A stretch of DNA of 64,000 nucleotides from Georgenia soli (lineage in GTDB: Bacteria; Actinomycetota; Actinomycetes; Actinomycetales; Actinomycetaceae), in contig NZ_PDJI01000004.1 in NCBI RefSeq assembly GCF_002563695.1, positions 2,604,001 to 2,668,000 on the forward strand. The letters are read 5' to 3'. Of the stretch, positions 52,481-61,798 are shown piece by piece; the stretch's first letter is position 1; every line of letters starts with the position of its first letter. The position numbers and the translations under genes were made by a program. The notes under the pieces were generated by a model. It had not been told where the DNA came from. It worked only from the letters and a program-made list of their open reading frames with translations, and ran no database searches.

Positions 52481-53193
52481 TGGCCACCGCCTCCGGTGCG
52501 CGCATCGGCGTCGTCACCTTCCCCGGCTCCCTCGACGACCGCGACGCCGCCCGCGCGGTGCGTCTCGCCGGCGCCGAGCCCGTGGCGCTCTGGCACGCCG
52601 ACGCGGACCTTCAGGGCGTCGACGCCGTCGTCCTGCCCGGCGGCTTCTCCTACGGCGACTACCTGCGCTGCGGCGCCATCGCCCGGTTCGCCCCCGTCAT
52701 GACCGAGGTGGTGGAGGCCGCCCGCGGCGGCCTGCCCGTCCTCGGGATCTGCAACGGCTTCCAGATCCTCTGCGAGGCGCACCTCCTCCCGGGCGCGCTC
52801 ATCCGCAACGACCACCAGCGCTTCATCTGCCGCGACCAGCAGCTGCGCGTGGTCAACGACTCCACCGCGTGGACGTCCGACCTCGAGGCCGGCCAGGTCA
52901 TCACCATCCCGCTGAAGAACGGTGAGGGCGGCTTCGTCGCCGACGACGCCACGCTCGACCGGCTCGAGGGCGAGGGCCAGGTCGTCTTCCGCTACGAGGG
53001 CGGCAACCCCAACGGCTCCCTGCGCGACATCGCCGGCGTGAGCAACGAGCGCGGCAACGTCGTCGGCCTCATGCCGCACCCCGAGCACGCCGTCGAGGCC
53101 GGGTTCGGCCCCGACATGGGCGGCGCCCCACGCAGCGGCACCGACGGGCTGAAGCTCTTCACCTCGGTGCTGGGCTCGCTCGTCAGCGCCTGA
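52480..53193 (+). CDS. purQ: Phosphoribosylformylglycinamidine synthase subunit PurQ (glutaminase)
   Basis: A 237-residue class I glutamine amidotransferase subunit. [15 protein letters not shown] and [19 protein letters not shown] hold the nucleophile Cys; [11 protein letters not shown] holds the His-x-Glu. The ATG at 52480 overlaps the purS stop. It ends only 3 bp before the convergent alanine dehydrogenase stop. The rest of the synthase (PurL) is outside the window or elsewhere. Confidence 0.95.
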   Translation: MATASGARIGVVTFPGSLDDRDAARAVRLAGAEPVALWHADADLQGVDAVVLPGGFSYGDYLRCGAIARFAPVMTEVVEAARGGLPVLGICNGFQILCEAHLLPGALIRNDHQRFICRDQQLRVVNDSTAWTSDLEAGQVITIPLKNGEGGFVADDATLDRLEGEGQVVFRYEGGNPNGSLRDIAGVSNERGNVVGLMPHPEHAVEAGFGPDMGGAPRSGTDGLKLFTSVLGSLVSA

Positions 53194-53196
53194 CCG

Positions 53197-54330
53197 TCAG
53201 CGCCTGACCGTCCGACCGTCCAGCACGTCATCCAGCGGGGTCGCCGCCATCCCGTGCGCGGCGGCGACCGGCGCGCACACGAGCGCGCCGTCGTGGGTGT
53301 TCAGCCCCTTGGCGAGCGCCGGGTCGGCCCGCATCGCCTCGCGCCACCCCCGCCCCGCCAGCTCGAGCGCGTACGGCACCGTCACGTTCGTCAGGGCGTA
53401 GGTCGAGGTGTGCGGCACCGCGCCGGGCATGTTCGCCACGCAGTAGTAGACGGTGTCGTGCACCCGGTACGTGGGGTCGCTGTGGGTGGTGGGCCGGGCA
53501 CCCTCGAAGCAGCCGCCCTGGTCGATGGCGATGTCGACGACGACGGAGCCGGGCCTCATCCGGGCGACCTGCTCGTCGCTGACGAGCTTCGGTGCCCGCG
53601 CCCCGCGCACGAGGACCGCCCCGATGACGAGGTCCGCGTCGGCGATCGCCCGGTCGATCTCGTACGCGTTGGAGGCGACGGTCTGGCAGTGGCCCTGGTA
53701 GATCGCGTCGGCGTGGCGCAGCTTGCCGAGGTCCTTGTCCAGGAGCAGCACCTCCGCCTGCATCCCGAGCGCGATCGCGGCGGCGTTCATCCCGGCCACA
53801 CCGGCGCCGATGACCACGACCTTCGCCGCGTACACCCCTGAGACCCCGCCCAGCAGCACGCCGCGCCCGCCCTCGGAGCTGAGCAGCGTGTGCGAGCCCA
53901 CCATCGGCGCCAGCCGGCCGGCGACCTCGCTCATCGGCGCCAGCAGCGGCAGGCTGCCGTCGTCCAGCTCGACCGTCTCGTAGGCGACGGCCGTGACCTT
54001 CCGGGCCAGGAGCTCCTCGGTGAGCCGACGGTCGGCAGCCAGGTGGAGGAACGTGAAGAGGGTCTGCCCCTCCTGCATCCGGTGGTACTCCTCGGCCACC
54101 GGCTCCTTGACCTTGAGCACCAGGTCCCCGGCCGCCCAGGTCTCGTCGGGGCCGGGCAGCACGGTGGCACCGGCCGCGGCGTAGTCGTCGTCGGCGATGG
54201 AGGAGCCCGTGCCCGCCCCCGTCTCGACGTAGAGCTCGTGCCCGGCCCGGACGAGCTGGTCGACCCCGGACGGGGTGATCGCCACGCGCAGCTCGGTGTT
54301 CTTGACCTCGCGCGGCACGGAGATCCGCAT
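53197..54330 (-). CDS. ald: Alanine dehydrogenase
   Basis: A 377-residue NAD-dependent enzyme that interconverts alanine and pyruvate plus ammonia. [20 protein letters not shown] start; substrate residues in [18 protein letters not shown], the nucleotide site [19 protein letters not shown], and [20 protein letters not shown]. Length matches the family. The convergent purQ gene ends 3 bp away, so the transcripts run into each other with no room for a terminator. Confidence 0.95.
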   Translation of the reverse strand: MRISVPREVKNTELRVAITPSGVDQLVRAGHELYVETGAGTGSSIADDDYAAAGATVLPGPDETWAAGDLVLKVKEPVAEEYHRMQEGQTLFTFLHLAADRRLTEELLARKVTAVAYETVELDDGSLPLLAPMSEVAGRLAPMVGSHTLLSSEGGRGVLLGGVSGVYAAKVVVIGAGVAGMNAAAIALGMQAEVLLLDKDLGKLRHADAIYQGHCQTVASNAYEIDRAIADADLVIGAVLVRGARAPKLVSDEQVARMRPGSVVVDIAIDQGGCFEGARPTTHSDPTYRVHDTVYYCVANMPGAVPHTSTYALTNVTVPYALELAGRGWREAMRADPALAKGLNTHDGALVCAPVAAAHGMAATPLDDVLDGRTVRR

Positions 54331-54475
54331 GTGACCACGTCCTCGTGGATGGCGGGGCGGCCGGCCGTCGCCCCCTGCGCTGCGAAGTCTACGGTCGCAA
54401 TCCGTCCCTCGCGCTGGTGATCTGGTGCGAGAATTCCGGTCATTCGGGCAACGACGGAGCCCAGACAAGGGAGTC

Positions 54476-55033
54476 ATGATGACCGATCTCGACTCGTCCC
54501 TCAGCGGCGAGTGGGTCTTCGACCCGGCCCACACCCGCGTGGGCTTCTCGGCCCGCCACGCCATGGTGACGAAGGTGCGGGGCGCCTTCAACGACGTCGA
54601 GGGACACATCCACGTCGAGGAGGGCGACCCGTCGAAGTCGTCCGTCGTGGTGACCATCAGGGCGGCGAGCGTGGACACCCGCAACGCCCAGCGTGACGAG
54701 CACCTGCGCAGCGCGGACTTCTTCGACGTCGAGCGCTTCCCGGAGATCGTGTTCCGCAGCACCACGGTGGACGAGGTGGAGGACAACGCCTACATGGTCG
54801 TCGGCGACCTGACGATCCGCGACGTCACCAAGCAGGTCGCGATCCCGCTCGAGTCCACCGGCATCCACCGCGACGCGGAGGGCAGGCTCCGCGCGGGCTT
54901 CGAGGCCACCCGGCGGGTCAACCGGCGGGACTGGGGGCTGGAGTGGCAGGTGGCCCTCGACACCGGCGGCGTCCTGGTCTCCGAGAAGATCAACCTCGAG
55001 TTCGAGATCTCGGCCGTGAAGGTCGAGGACTGA
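54476..55033 (+). CDS. YceI-family protein
   Basis: A 185-residue lipocalin-like protein with the YceI signature: GEWVFDPAHTRVGFSARHAM, VTIRAASVDTRNAQRDEHLRS, FFDVERFPEIVF, VVGDLTIRDVTKQVAIPLE. No signal peptide is present, unlike many YceI proteins of Gram-negative bacteria. These proteins bind isoprenoids or similar molecules. Start ATG 54476 (54479 also possible) follows AAGGGAG. It is convergent with the ABC-F gene. Confidence 0.92.
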   Translation: MMTDLDSSLSGEWVFDPAHTRVGFSARHAMVTKVRGAFNDVEGHIHVEEGDPSKSSVVVTIRAASVDTRNAQRDEHLRSADFFDVERFPEIVFRSTTVDEVEDNAYMVVGDLTIRDVTKQVAIPLESTGIHRDAEGRLRAGFEATRRVNRRDWGLEWQVALDTGGVLVSEKINLEFEISAVKVED

Positions 55034-55066
55034 CCGCGGCGCTCACGCCGGGCCGGGCACGGCCGG

Positions 55067-56728
55067 TCACACCGCCAGCTCGGCGAGCCGGCCCGCGTCG
55101 AGCTGCCACCGGCGGGTCGCCCGCACGTGGCCGAGCATCCGCCGGTCGTGCGTGACGAGCAGGACGGTGCCCGGGAAGGACTCGATCGCCTGCTCGAGCT
55201 GGACGATCGCGGGCAGGTCGAGGTGGTTCGTCGGCTCGTCGAGCACCAGCAAATTGGTGCCGCGCGCCTGCAGCAGGGCGAGGGCGGCGCGGGTGCGCTC
55301 GCCGGGGGAGAGGGACGCAGCCGCGCGGGTGGCGTGCTCGCCGCCGAGCCCGAACTTGGCCAGCAGCGTGCGCACGTCCGCCTCCGCCCACTCCGGCAGC
55401 AGCTCGCCGAACGTCCGGGCCACCGGCTCCTCCCGCGTGAACATGGCGCGGGCCTGGTCCACCTCGCCGACGGCGACCCCGGCCCCCAGTGCGGCCCTCC
55501 CCTCGTCGGGGGCGAGGCGGCCGAGCAGGAGCGCGAGGAGCGTGGACTTGCCCGAGCCGTTGGCGCCCGTGACGACGATCCTGTCGGCGTGGTTGACCTG
55601 GGTGGTCACCGGCCCGAGGAGGAACCCGCCCCGCCGGACGACGGCGCCGTCGAGCACCGCCACGACGCTCCCGCTGCGGGGGGCCTGCGCGATCGACATG
55701 CGCAGCTCCCACTCCTTGCGCGGCTCCTCGACACGCTCCTTCTCCAGGCGCTCGATGGCGCGCTCGGACTGACTGACCTTGGCGGCCTGCTTCTCGGTCC
55801 GGGCGAGGGCGCGGGCCTTGATGTGCTTGTCCGGGTCCTTGGCCTTCTTGCGGGCGGTGCGGACGCCCTTCTCGACCCACGTCTTCTGGGTCTGGATCCG
55901 GTCCTTCAGGCCCGCCATCCTCCCCGCGTACTCCTCGTAGGCGTCCCGCGCGCGGGTGCGGGCGAGCTCGCGCTCGGCGAGGTAGGCCTCGTAGCCGCCG
56001 TCGTAGACGGAGACCTGCTGCTGGGCCAGGTCCAGCTCGACGATGCCGGTGACGGTGCGGGCGAGGAACTCGCGGTCGTGGCTGACGACCACGAGCGGGG
56101 AGCGCGTCTCGGCGACGAACCGCTCCAGGCGGTCCAGCCCGGCGAGGTCCAGGTCGTTGGTGGGTTCGTCCAGGAGCAGGACGTCGTAGCGGGACAGCAG
56201 CAGCGCGGCCAGCCCCGCGCGGGCGGCCTGGCCGCCGGAGAGGGTGGTGGTCGGCGCGTCGAGCGGGACGTCGAGGCCGACGTCGGCCGCCGCGGCCGCG
56301 GCCCGCTCGTCGAGGTCGGCGCCGCCCAGGGCCAGCCACCGCTCCAGGGCGACGGCGTAGGCGTCGGCCGCTTCGCCGTCGTCGGGCATCTCGGACATTG
56401 CCTGGGCGGCCGCGTCCATGGCCTCCGCGGCCTCGGTGACGCCGGTGCGGCGCCGAAGGAGGTCGAGGACCGTCTCGCCCGGGCGGCGCTCGGGCTCCTG
56501 GGCGAGGTAGCCCACCGTGGCGTGCGGCGGGGCCAGGGTGGTGCGGCCCTCGAGGTCGGCCCGCGAGGGGAGTCCGGCGAGCGCCGCGAGCAGGGTGGAC
56601 TTTCCGGCGCCGTTGGCGCCGACGAGGCCCCACACGTCGCCCGGGGCGACGGTGAGGGTGAGGTCGGAGAACAGCCGGCGGGCCCCGTGGGACGCGCCGA
56701 AGTCCGTCACGTGGAGGGTGGCCGGCAT
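55067..56728 (-). CDS. ABC-F family ATP-binding protein
   Basis: A 553-residue soluble protein with two ABC modules joined by a charged linker (about 245-335, rich in Lys, Arg and Glu). Module 1 has GANGAGKST and LSGGQAARAGL, LLLDEPTNDLD; module 2 has GANGSGKST, LSPGERTRAALALL and LVLDEPTNHLD. There are no membrane segments. Such proteins act on the ribosome (translation control or antibiotic protection) rather than transport. Drug resistance is possible but not shown. The ATG at 56728 gives the standard N-terminus. Confidence 0.93.
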   Translation of the reverse strand: MPATLHVTDFGASHGARRLFSDLTLTVAPGDVWGLVGANGAGKSTLLAALAGLPSRADLEGRTTLAPPHATVGYLAQEPERRPGETVLDLLRRRTGVTEAAEAMDAAAQAMSEMPDDGEAADAYAVALERWLALGGADLDERAAAAAADVGLDVPLDAPTTTLSGGQAARAGLAALLLSRYDVLLLDEPTNDLDLAGLDRLERFVAETRSPLVVVSHDREFLARTVTGIVELDLAQQQVSVYDGGYEAYLAERELARTRARDAYEEYAGRMAGLKDRIQTQKTWVEKGVRTARKKAKDPDKHIKARALARTEKQAAKVSQSERAIERLEKERVEEPRKEWELRMSIAQAPRSGSVVAVLDGAVVRRGGFLLGPVTTQVNHADRIVVTGANGSGKSTLLALLLGRLAPDEGRAALGAGVAVGEVDQARAMFTREEPVARTFGELLPEWAEADVRTLLAKFGLGGEHATRAAASLSPGERTRAALALLQARGTNLLVLDEPTNHLDLPAIVQLEQAIESFPGTVLLVTHDRRMLGHVRATRRWQLDAGRLAELAV

Positions 56729-56813
56729 GGACAGAGGTTACGTCGTCGGCCGGGTCTGCAGCCCCGGCCCGGCGTACGTGCGGGTGCTCACGCCCCCGCG
56801 GACACACCGTCCG

Positions 56814-57569
56814 TCACAGGTGACGGTCGGCGTAGACCGTCATCGCGTCGCGGACGAACGCGGCACCGTCCGCCCCGCCGTAGTTCTCCGCGAACCGGGG
56901 ATCGGCGACGTACATCTCCGCCAGGCCGACGAAGTACTCCCTCGTCGGGCCCGTCGCGCCTCCGGGCGTGCCCGGGATGCCTCGGAGCCAGTCGAAGTGC
57001 CGCTGCGCGAGAGCCTGCGCCTCCTCGCTGTCCGGGGCGACGTGCCGCTCGGCCGCCGCGACCCAGTCGGTGCCGAGCTGCGCCGCCCGCTCCTGCCAGG
57101 ACTTCTTCTCGTCCGCGCCCAGGCTGCGCCACCACCGGTCACCGGCGGCGTAGGCGTCCCTGCCCCAGCGCTGCTCGACCTCGTCCTTGTACTGCGTGTG
57201 GTCGAAACCGTCGAACATCTCCTCTGCCACGAGCTGTTCACCTCCTTCCCGCTTCTCGATCGTGCGACGTACCGAGGCGATCTGCCGGTCCACCCGCTCG
57301 CGCTCCTGCTCGAGGAGTGCGAGGTGGGTGCGCAGCGCGTCGGTGACGTCCTGCCCGCCGTCGAGCACGTCGGCGATCGCGGTCAGCGACAGGCCGAGCT
57401 CGCGCAGCAGCAGGATCCGCTGCAGACGCACGAGCGCGTCCTCGTCGTAGTACCGCAGGCCGGCGTGGCCCGTGCGGGACGGCTCGAGCAGCCCGATCTG
57501 CCCGTAGTGGCGCAGCGCGCGGCTCGTGGTGCCGGTCGCCCTGGTCACCTCGTGGATCGACCACTCCAC
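56814..57569 (-). CDS. MerR-family regulator with TipAS-type antibiotic-binding domain
   Basis: A 251-residue regulator. The MerR helix-turn-helix (about 3-70) reads WSIHEVTRATGTTSRALRHY, followed by a dimerisation coiled coil with LLEQERERVDRQIASVRRTI. The C-terminal TipAS domain holds FDHTQYKDEVEQRWG and WVAAAERHVAPDSEEAQALAQRHFDWL. TipA-like proteins bind thiopeptides or other drugs and activate their own gene and exporters. The GTG at 57569 follows GGAGGA. A TTGACGC-T-GCGTCAA palindrome lies 37 bp upstream. It is in the same direction as the ABC-F gene, 86 bp above it. Confidence 0.92.
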   Translation of the reverse strand: MEWSIHEVTRATGTTSRALRHYGQIGLLEPSRTGHAGLRYYDEDALVRLQRILLLRELGLSLTAIADVLDGGQDVTDALRTHLALLEQERERVDRQIASVRRTIEKREGGEQLVAEEMFDGFDHTQYKDEVEQRWGRDAYAAGDRWWRSLGADEKKSWQERAAQLGTDWVAAAERHVAPDSEEAQALAQRHFDWLRGIPGTPGGATGPTREYFVGLAEMYVADPRFAENYGGADGAAFVRDAMTVYADRHL

Positions 57570-57605
57570 TGCTCCTCCGTCCCTCGACGAGAGCCAGGAT
57601 GGCAG

Positions 57606-57620
57606 TTGACGCTGCGTCAA
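57606..57620 (-). promoter_or_regulatory. Palindromic operator TTGACGC-T-GCGTCAA above the MerR gene
   Basis: Perfect 7+1+7 palindrome 37 bp above the MerR start. On the minus strand it supplies a TTGACG -35-like sequence. MerR regulators typically bind such sites between -35 and -10 and remodel the promoter. Autoregulation is inferred. Confidence 0.6.
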
Positions 57621-57808
57621 CCGCAAGGGCTCGGACCAGTGGGAGCGGGCGTCCCGGGCCGGCGGGGAGGATCCCGGCCAACTGGGATGAACAGGACATG
57701 TCCGGCCGCTTACTGTCCGTCCACAGGTTCGGGCGCAGGTGTGTGTGTATGTGCACAACCCTGTGGACAGGCACGGTGGAAAACATTCGTGGATGTTGAC
57801 GCACGACG

Positions 57809-57848
57809 GCGGCGGTCTCGCTCCGGAGGGCGCCAGCGAGACCGCCGC
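57809..57848 (-). terminator. Terminator hairpin of the fatty-acid operon
   Basis: Perfect 14-bp stem (57809-57822 with 57835-57848, 12-nt loop), 54 bp below the stop of the MaoC-type gene, the last gene of the minus-strand operon. Confidence 0.65.
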
Positions 57849-57901
57849 GGCTGGGGAAGGGGCCCGGCTCGCAGCCGGAAGGCTCCTTGTCTTCTCCTCG
57901 G

Positions 57902-58939
57902 TCAGCCGGGGAGAACCTCGCCGGTCAGGTGCACGGACCCGGAACGCCTACCCCACAGCGCGAACCGCACCCCGCCGTCGGCGGTCGCACCGCCTGCGGC
58001 CGGACCGTCGGCGGGCGCACTACCGGCGGTCGCGCCGTCGTCGAGCGCACCGGTGCCGGCCGGCTCCGTCCCGAACGCGACTGTCGCCGGCAGGAGCACC
58101 GGCTTGGCAAAGTCCACCGACCACGTGAACGGTCCGCGGCGCAGCGCCGGCGGCGTCGAGGCCAGGGCGCGCGCTGCCGTGTACATCCCGTGGGCGATGG
58201 GCCGGGGGAAGCCGAACAGTCGGGCGCCCAGGCGCGAGACGTGGATGGGGTTGCGGTCCCCGGAGACCTCCGCGTAGCGCGCCGCGACGTCGGGACCGAG
58301 GCGCCACACCGCCGTCGGGACCTCCGGAGGTGCCGGCCGTCCGCCCCGCTCGAGGGCCGGGGCCAGCGTCAGGCCCTGCGGGGGGCGGCCCTTGGCGAGA
58401 TAGGTGGAGACCCCGCGCCAGGCGAGTCCGCGCTCGTCGGCCACCTCGACCACCAGGTCCACCGTGGCGCCGCGCGCGTGCTCGCGGGCGTCCTGCGCCC
58501 ACGCCCGCACGGTGACGACGTCGTCCAACCCGAGCCGGCGGTGGACCTCCACGCGGTTCGACACGTGGACCAGGCCCAGCACCTGCAGGGGGAAGTCCTC
58601 GCGCACCATGACGGCCATCGCCAGCGGGAACGCCATCACGTGCACGTACCCGGCGGGGAGGACGTCGGTGCCCGGCTCGCCGATCAGGTGCTGGTACTCG
58701 GACAGCGCCGCGACGTCGGGCCGCACGCCGTCGACCCGCAGCACGACCGCGGGCAGCTCGCCGGCCACGGGCCGGGCGAGCACCAGCTGGCGCATACGCC
58801 CCAGCGCCTTGGCGTAGAGACGCCCGAGCGACGGCATCTCCCGGAGCACCTGCTCCCGGTAGCCCGACGGCGGACCGGCCGCCGGGCCCGAGGTGCCCGA
58901 CGTGCGGACGAACCTCGGCCCCTTGCGCAGCTCCGCCAT
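57902..58939 (-). CDS. MaoC-like hydroxyacyl-thioester dehydratase (HtdX-like)
   Basis: A 345-residue double-hotdog-type protein. The C-terminal MaoC motif reads VSGDRNPIHVSRLGARLFGF with a following HGMYTAARAL, containing the Asp-x-x-x-x-His catalytic pair. The N-terminal half resembles a degenerate hotdog (MAFPLAMAVM). It is the last gene of a thiolase-FabG-MaoC operon; the ATG overlaps the upstream stop (TGATG). The same order htdX-fabG4-fadA2 exists in mycobacteria. It would dehydrate or hydrate 3-hydroxyacyl/enoyl-CoA. Confidence 0.85.
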   Translation of the reverse strand: MAELRKGPRFVRTSGTSGPAAGPPSGYREQVLREMPSLGRLYAKALGRMRQLVLARPVAGELPAVVLRVDGVRPDVAALSEYQHLIGEPGTDVLPAGYVHVMAFPLAMAVMVREDFPLQVLGLVHVSNRVEVHRRLGLDDVVTVRAWAQDAREHARGATVDLVVEVADERGLAWRGVSTYLAKGRPPQGLTLAPALERGGRPAPPEVPTAVWRLGPDVAARYAEVSGDRNPIHVSRLGARLFGFPRPIAHGMYTAARALASTPPALRRGPFTWSVDFAKPVLLPATVAFGTEPAGTGALDDGATAGSAPADGPAAGGATADGGVRFALWGRRSGSVHLTGEVLPG

Positions 58940-60351
58940 CACTGGCCCACCAGCATCTGGCCGCACACGCGCAGCGTCTGACCGTTGATGCCGCCCGCCT
59001 GCGGGGAGGCGAGGAACGCGATCGCCTCGGCGACGTCCACGGGCCGGCCACCCTGCTGCAGCGAGCTGCCCCAGCGGGCGATCTGGCGCGGCAGCGGCGG
59101 GATCCTCGCCGTCATGTCCGTCTCGATGAAGCCGGGGGCGACGGCGTTCACCGTTCCGCCCGCGCGACCCACGGGTCCGGCGAGCGCCCGCGTCATCCCG
59201 ATGATCCCGGCCTTCGCGGCGCCGTAGTTCGTCTGGCCGCGGTTGCCGGCGATGCCCGACGTCGAGGCCAGCGAGATGATCCGCGGCGCGCCTGCCCCGC
59301 CGCCGAGGACCCCGGGCCGGGCGAACGTCTCGTTCATCCGCAGGGGCGCGGTGATGTTGACGGCCAGCAGGTCCTCGAACCTGTCCGGCGTCATGTTGGC
59401 GAGCAGCTTGTCCCGCAGGATGCCGGCGTTGTGCACGACGACGTCCAGGTGCCCGTAGCGGCTGCGGGCGACCGCAAGGATCCGCTCGGCGGCGTCCTCG
59501 GCGGTGATGTCCAGCTGGAGCGCGACGCCGGCCACCTCGTTCATGACCGCGCTGAGCGAGTCACCGGCGGCCGGGACGTCCACGCCGATCACGTGGGCGC
59601 CGTCGCGGGCCAGCACCCGGGCCACGGCCGCGCCGATGCCACGGGCCGCGCCCGTGACGACGGCGACCGTGCCCGCGAGCGGGCGCGCCCAGTCGGCCGG
59701 CTCGGTCCCGCCGTCGGTCCCGACCTGCAGCAGCTGGCCGTCGACGAACGCCGAGCGCGCCGAGAGGAGGAAGCGCAGCCCGCCGCGCACGGACGGGGCG
59801 TCGACGGCGACGCCGTCGGCGAGGACGAGCCCGTTGGCGGTCGCCCCGGCGCGCAGCTCCTTGGCCACCGAACGGAGGAAGCCGTCCACGCCGTGCCGCG
59901 CCGCGGCGACGGCCGGGGCGGCGCCGTCGCCGGAGCCGTCGGTCCCGGAGGGGTCCGCGACAACGGCGGGGGAGGTGCGCGACAGCGTCACCACCCGCCC
60001 GCCCGGGGCGAGGCCGCGCAGGACCGAGCCCAGCTCGAGCGCCGGAGCGGCGAGGTCACGCGGGTGCTCCAGCCCCGTGAGCACCACCACGACGGCGCCC
60101 CAGCGCTCGTGGTCGCTCAGCCGGCTGTCCCGCCGCACGTCCAGGTCCCAGTCGAGCAGGCCCTGGGCCAGGGTGTCCGCCTCGGTCGTGGCACGGGCGT
60201 CGGAGAGGACGAGCACCGGACCGGGCGTGAGCGGCCTGTCCACCGAGGACGGGTCCGTGCGCCGCAGCCGCGCCGGCCGAGGCAGCCCGAGCTTCTTCGC
60301 GAGGGAGGCGGTGACGCCGGAGTTCACCAGCTCGAGGTAGGTGTCGCTCAC
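58939..60351 (-). CDS. 3-oxoacyl-ACP/CoA reductase, FabG4 (high-molecular-weight FabG) type
   Basis: A 470-residue NAD(P)-dependent reductase. The N-terminal 210 residues are a degenerate Rossmann-like domain (GPVLVLSDARATTEADTLAQ), and the C-terminal half is a complete SDR: VVTGAARGIGAAVARVLARDG, NAGILRDKLLANM, SLASTSGIAGN, TNYGAAKAG (Tyr-Lys), and NAVAPGFIETDMTARIP. This two-domain form is the FabG4 class. GTG start; it overlaps the thiolase stop by four bases. It reduces 3-oxoacyl thioesters in fatty-acid metabolism. Confidence 0.9.
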   Translation of the reverse strand: MSDTYLELVNSGVTASLAKKLGLPRPARLRRTDPSSVDRPLTPGPVLVLSDARATTEADTLAQGLLDWDLDVRRDSRLSDHERWGAVVVVLTGLEHPRDLAAPALELGSVLRGLAPGGRVVTLSRTSPAVVADPSGTDGSGDGAAPAVAAARHGVDGFLRSVAKELRAGATANGLVLADGVAVDAPSVRGGLRFLLSARSAFVDGQLLQVGTDGGTEPADWARPLAGTVAVVTGAARGIGAAVARVLARDGAHVIGVDVPAAGDSLSAVMNEVAGVALQLDITAEDAAERILAVARSRYGHLDVVVHNAGILRDKLLANMTPDRFEDLLAVNITAPLRMNETFARPGVLGGGAGAPRIISLASTSGIAGNRGQTNYGAAKAGIIGMTRALAGPVGRAGGTVNAVAPGFIETDMTARIPPLPRQIARWGSSLQQGGRPVDVAEAIAFLASPQAGGINGQTLRVCGQMLVGQ

Positions 60352-61682
60352 GCCGCCTCCAGGATCATCGTGACCGCCTGGCCGCCGGCCGCGCAGACCG
60401 AGATGAGCCCGCGGGCGCGCTGCCCGGGCCGCACCTCGGACTCGCCCTGCTCGCGCAGGAGCTTGGCGAGGGTGCCGACGATCCGGCCGCCGGTCGCCGC
60501 GAACGGGTGGCCCGCGGCCAGGGACGAGCCGGTGACGTTCAGCCGCGACCGGTCGACCTTGCCGAACGCGCCGTCCAGCCCGAGCCGGGTGCGGCAGAAG
60601 TCCTCGTCCTCGAGCGCGGCGAGCGTGGCGAGCACGGTGGAGGCGAACGCCTCGTGGATCTCGACCAGGTCGAAGTCCTCGAGCGTCATGCCGTTGCGCT
60701 CCAGGAGCGCCGGGATGGCGTAGGCGCCCGCCATGAGCAGGCCCTCCTGCCCGCCGACGAAGTCGGTGGCCGCCACCTGGGCGTCGACGACGTGCGCGAG
60801 CACGGGCAGGCCCCGCTCGGCCGCCCACTCGTCGGAGGAGAGGAGCACGGTGGAGGCGCCGTCGGAGAGCGGGGTGGAGTTGCCGGCCGTCATCGAGGCG
60901 GCGGGGCCACCGGTGGTGCCGTTCTTCCCGAACACCGGCTTGAGCTTGGCGAGCTTCTCCGGCGAGGTGTCGGCGCGCAGGGACTCGTCGCGCGTCAGGC
61001 GCCGGTACGGCGTCAGGAGGTCCTCGAAGAACCCGCGCTCGTACGCCGCGGCGAGGTTCTGGTGGGAGGCGAGCGCCAGGGCGTCCTGGTCCTCCCGGGT
61101 GATGCCCCACCGCGCCGTCGTCAGGGCCTGGTGCTCGCCCATGCTCAGCCCGGTGCGCGGCTCGGCGACGTCGGGGGCGACCGGGGCCAGGTCGCGCGGA
61201 CGCAGGGAGGCGAAGGCCTTGAGTCGGTCCGGCAGCGTCTTTGCGCGACTCGCCCTCAGCAGCGCCTTGCGCAGCCGGTCGGAGACGACGATCGGGGCGT
61301 CGGACGTGGAGTCCACGCCGCCGCCGACGCCGACGCTCGCCTGCCCCAGCGCGATCTTGTTCGCCACGCCGATGATCGCCTCGAGGCCGGTGCCGCAGGC
61401 GCGCTGGACGTCGTAGGCGGGGGTGCGCGGGTCGAGCGAGGAGCCGAGGACGGTCTCGCGGGCGAGGTTGAAGTCCCGGGAGTGCTTGAGCACGGCGCCG
61501 GCCGCCACCTCGTCCAGCCGCTCGCCGGCCAGCCCGAAGCGGGCCACCAGACCCTCGAGCGCGGCGGTGAGCATGTCCTGGTTGGAGGCGCCGGCGTAGG
61601 CGCTGCCGGCCTTCGCGAACGGGATCCGGTTGGACCCGATGATCGCGGCCCGGGGGGCCTGGGTGGAGGGGGTGGAGGTCAC
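60348..61682 (-). CDS. Acetyl-CoA C-acyltransferase (thiolase, FadA2-like)
   Basis: A 444-residue thiolase. Catalytic Cys96 is in QRACGTGLEAIIG, followed by MTAGNSTPLSDGAS, the His in DLVEIHEAFAST, GHPFAATGGRIV and the C-terminal SVCAAGGQAV. It cleaves or condenses 3-oxoacyl-CoA in beta-oxidation. The GTG at 61682 follows GAGGACG; a more upstream ATG (61739) is rejected. It is the first gene of the operon and divergent from a TetR gene with two palindromes in the shared promoter. Confidence 0.92.
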   Translation of the reverse strand: MTSTPSTQAPRAAIIGSNRIPFAKAGSAYAGASNQDMLTAALEGLVARFGLAGERLDEVAAGAVLKHSRDFNLARETVLGSSLDPRTPAYDVQRACGTGLEAIIGVANKIALGQASVGVGGGVDSTSDAPIVVSDRLRKALLRASRAKTLPDRLKAFASLRPRDLAPVAPDVAEPRTGLSMGEHQALTTARWGITREDQDALALASHQNLAAAYERGFFEDLLTPYRRLTRDESLRADTSPEKLAKLKPVFGKNGTTGGPAASMTAGNSTPLSDGASTVLLSSDEWAAERGLPVLAHVVDAQVAATDFVGGQEGLLMAGAYAIPALLERNGMTLEDFDLVEIHEAFASTVLATLAALEDEDFCRTRLGLDGAFGKVDRSRLNVTGSSLAAGHPFAATGGRIVGTLAKLLREQGESEVRPGQRARGLISVCAAGGQAVTMILEAA

Positions 61683-61764
61683 GTCGTCGTCCTCTTCCTG
61701 CTCGGCCGCACGGCCGACGATGGCACGGCCCAGGACCAAGGTCCGTGGGCGGAACGGTGATTGC

Positions 61765-61793
61765 GGTACTCACAGTACCTGATACCGTCGGTA
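61765..61793. promoter_or_regulatory. Paired palindromes in the TetR/thiolase divergent promoter
   Basis: GGTACT-CAC-AGTACC (61765-61779) and TACC-GTC-GGTA (61783-61793) are both perfect inverted repeats centred 16 bp apart, directly above the TetR start. They probably bind the divergently encoded TetR protein and control both directions. Confidence 0.6.
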
Positions 61794-61798
61794 GCGTG

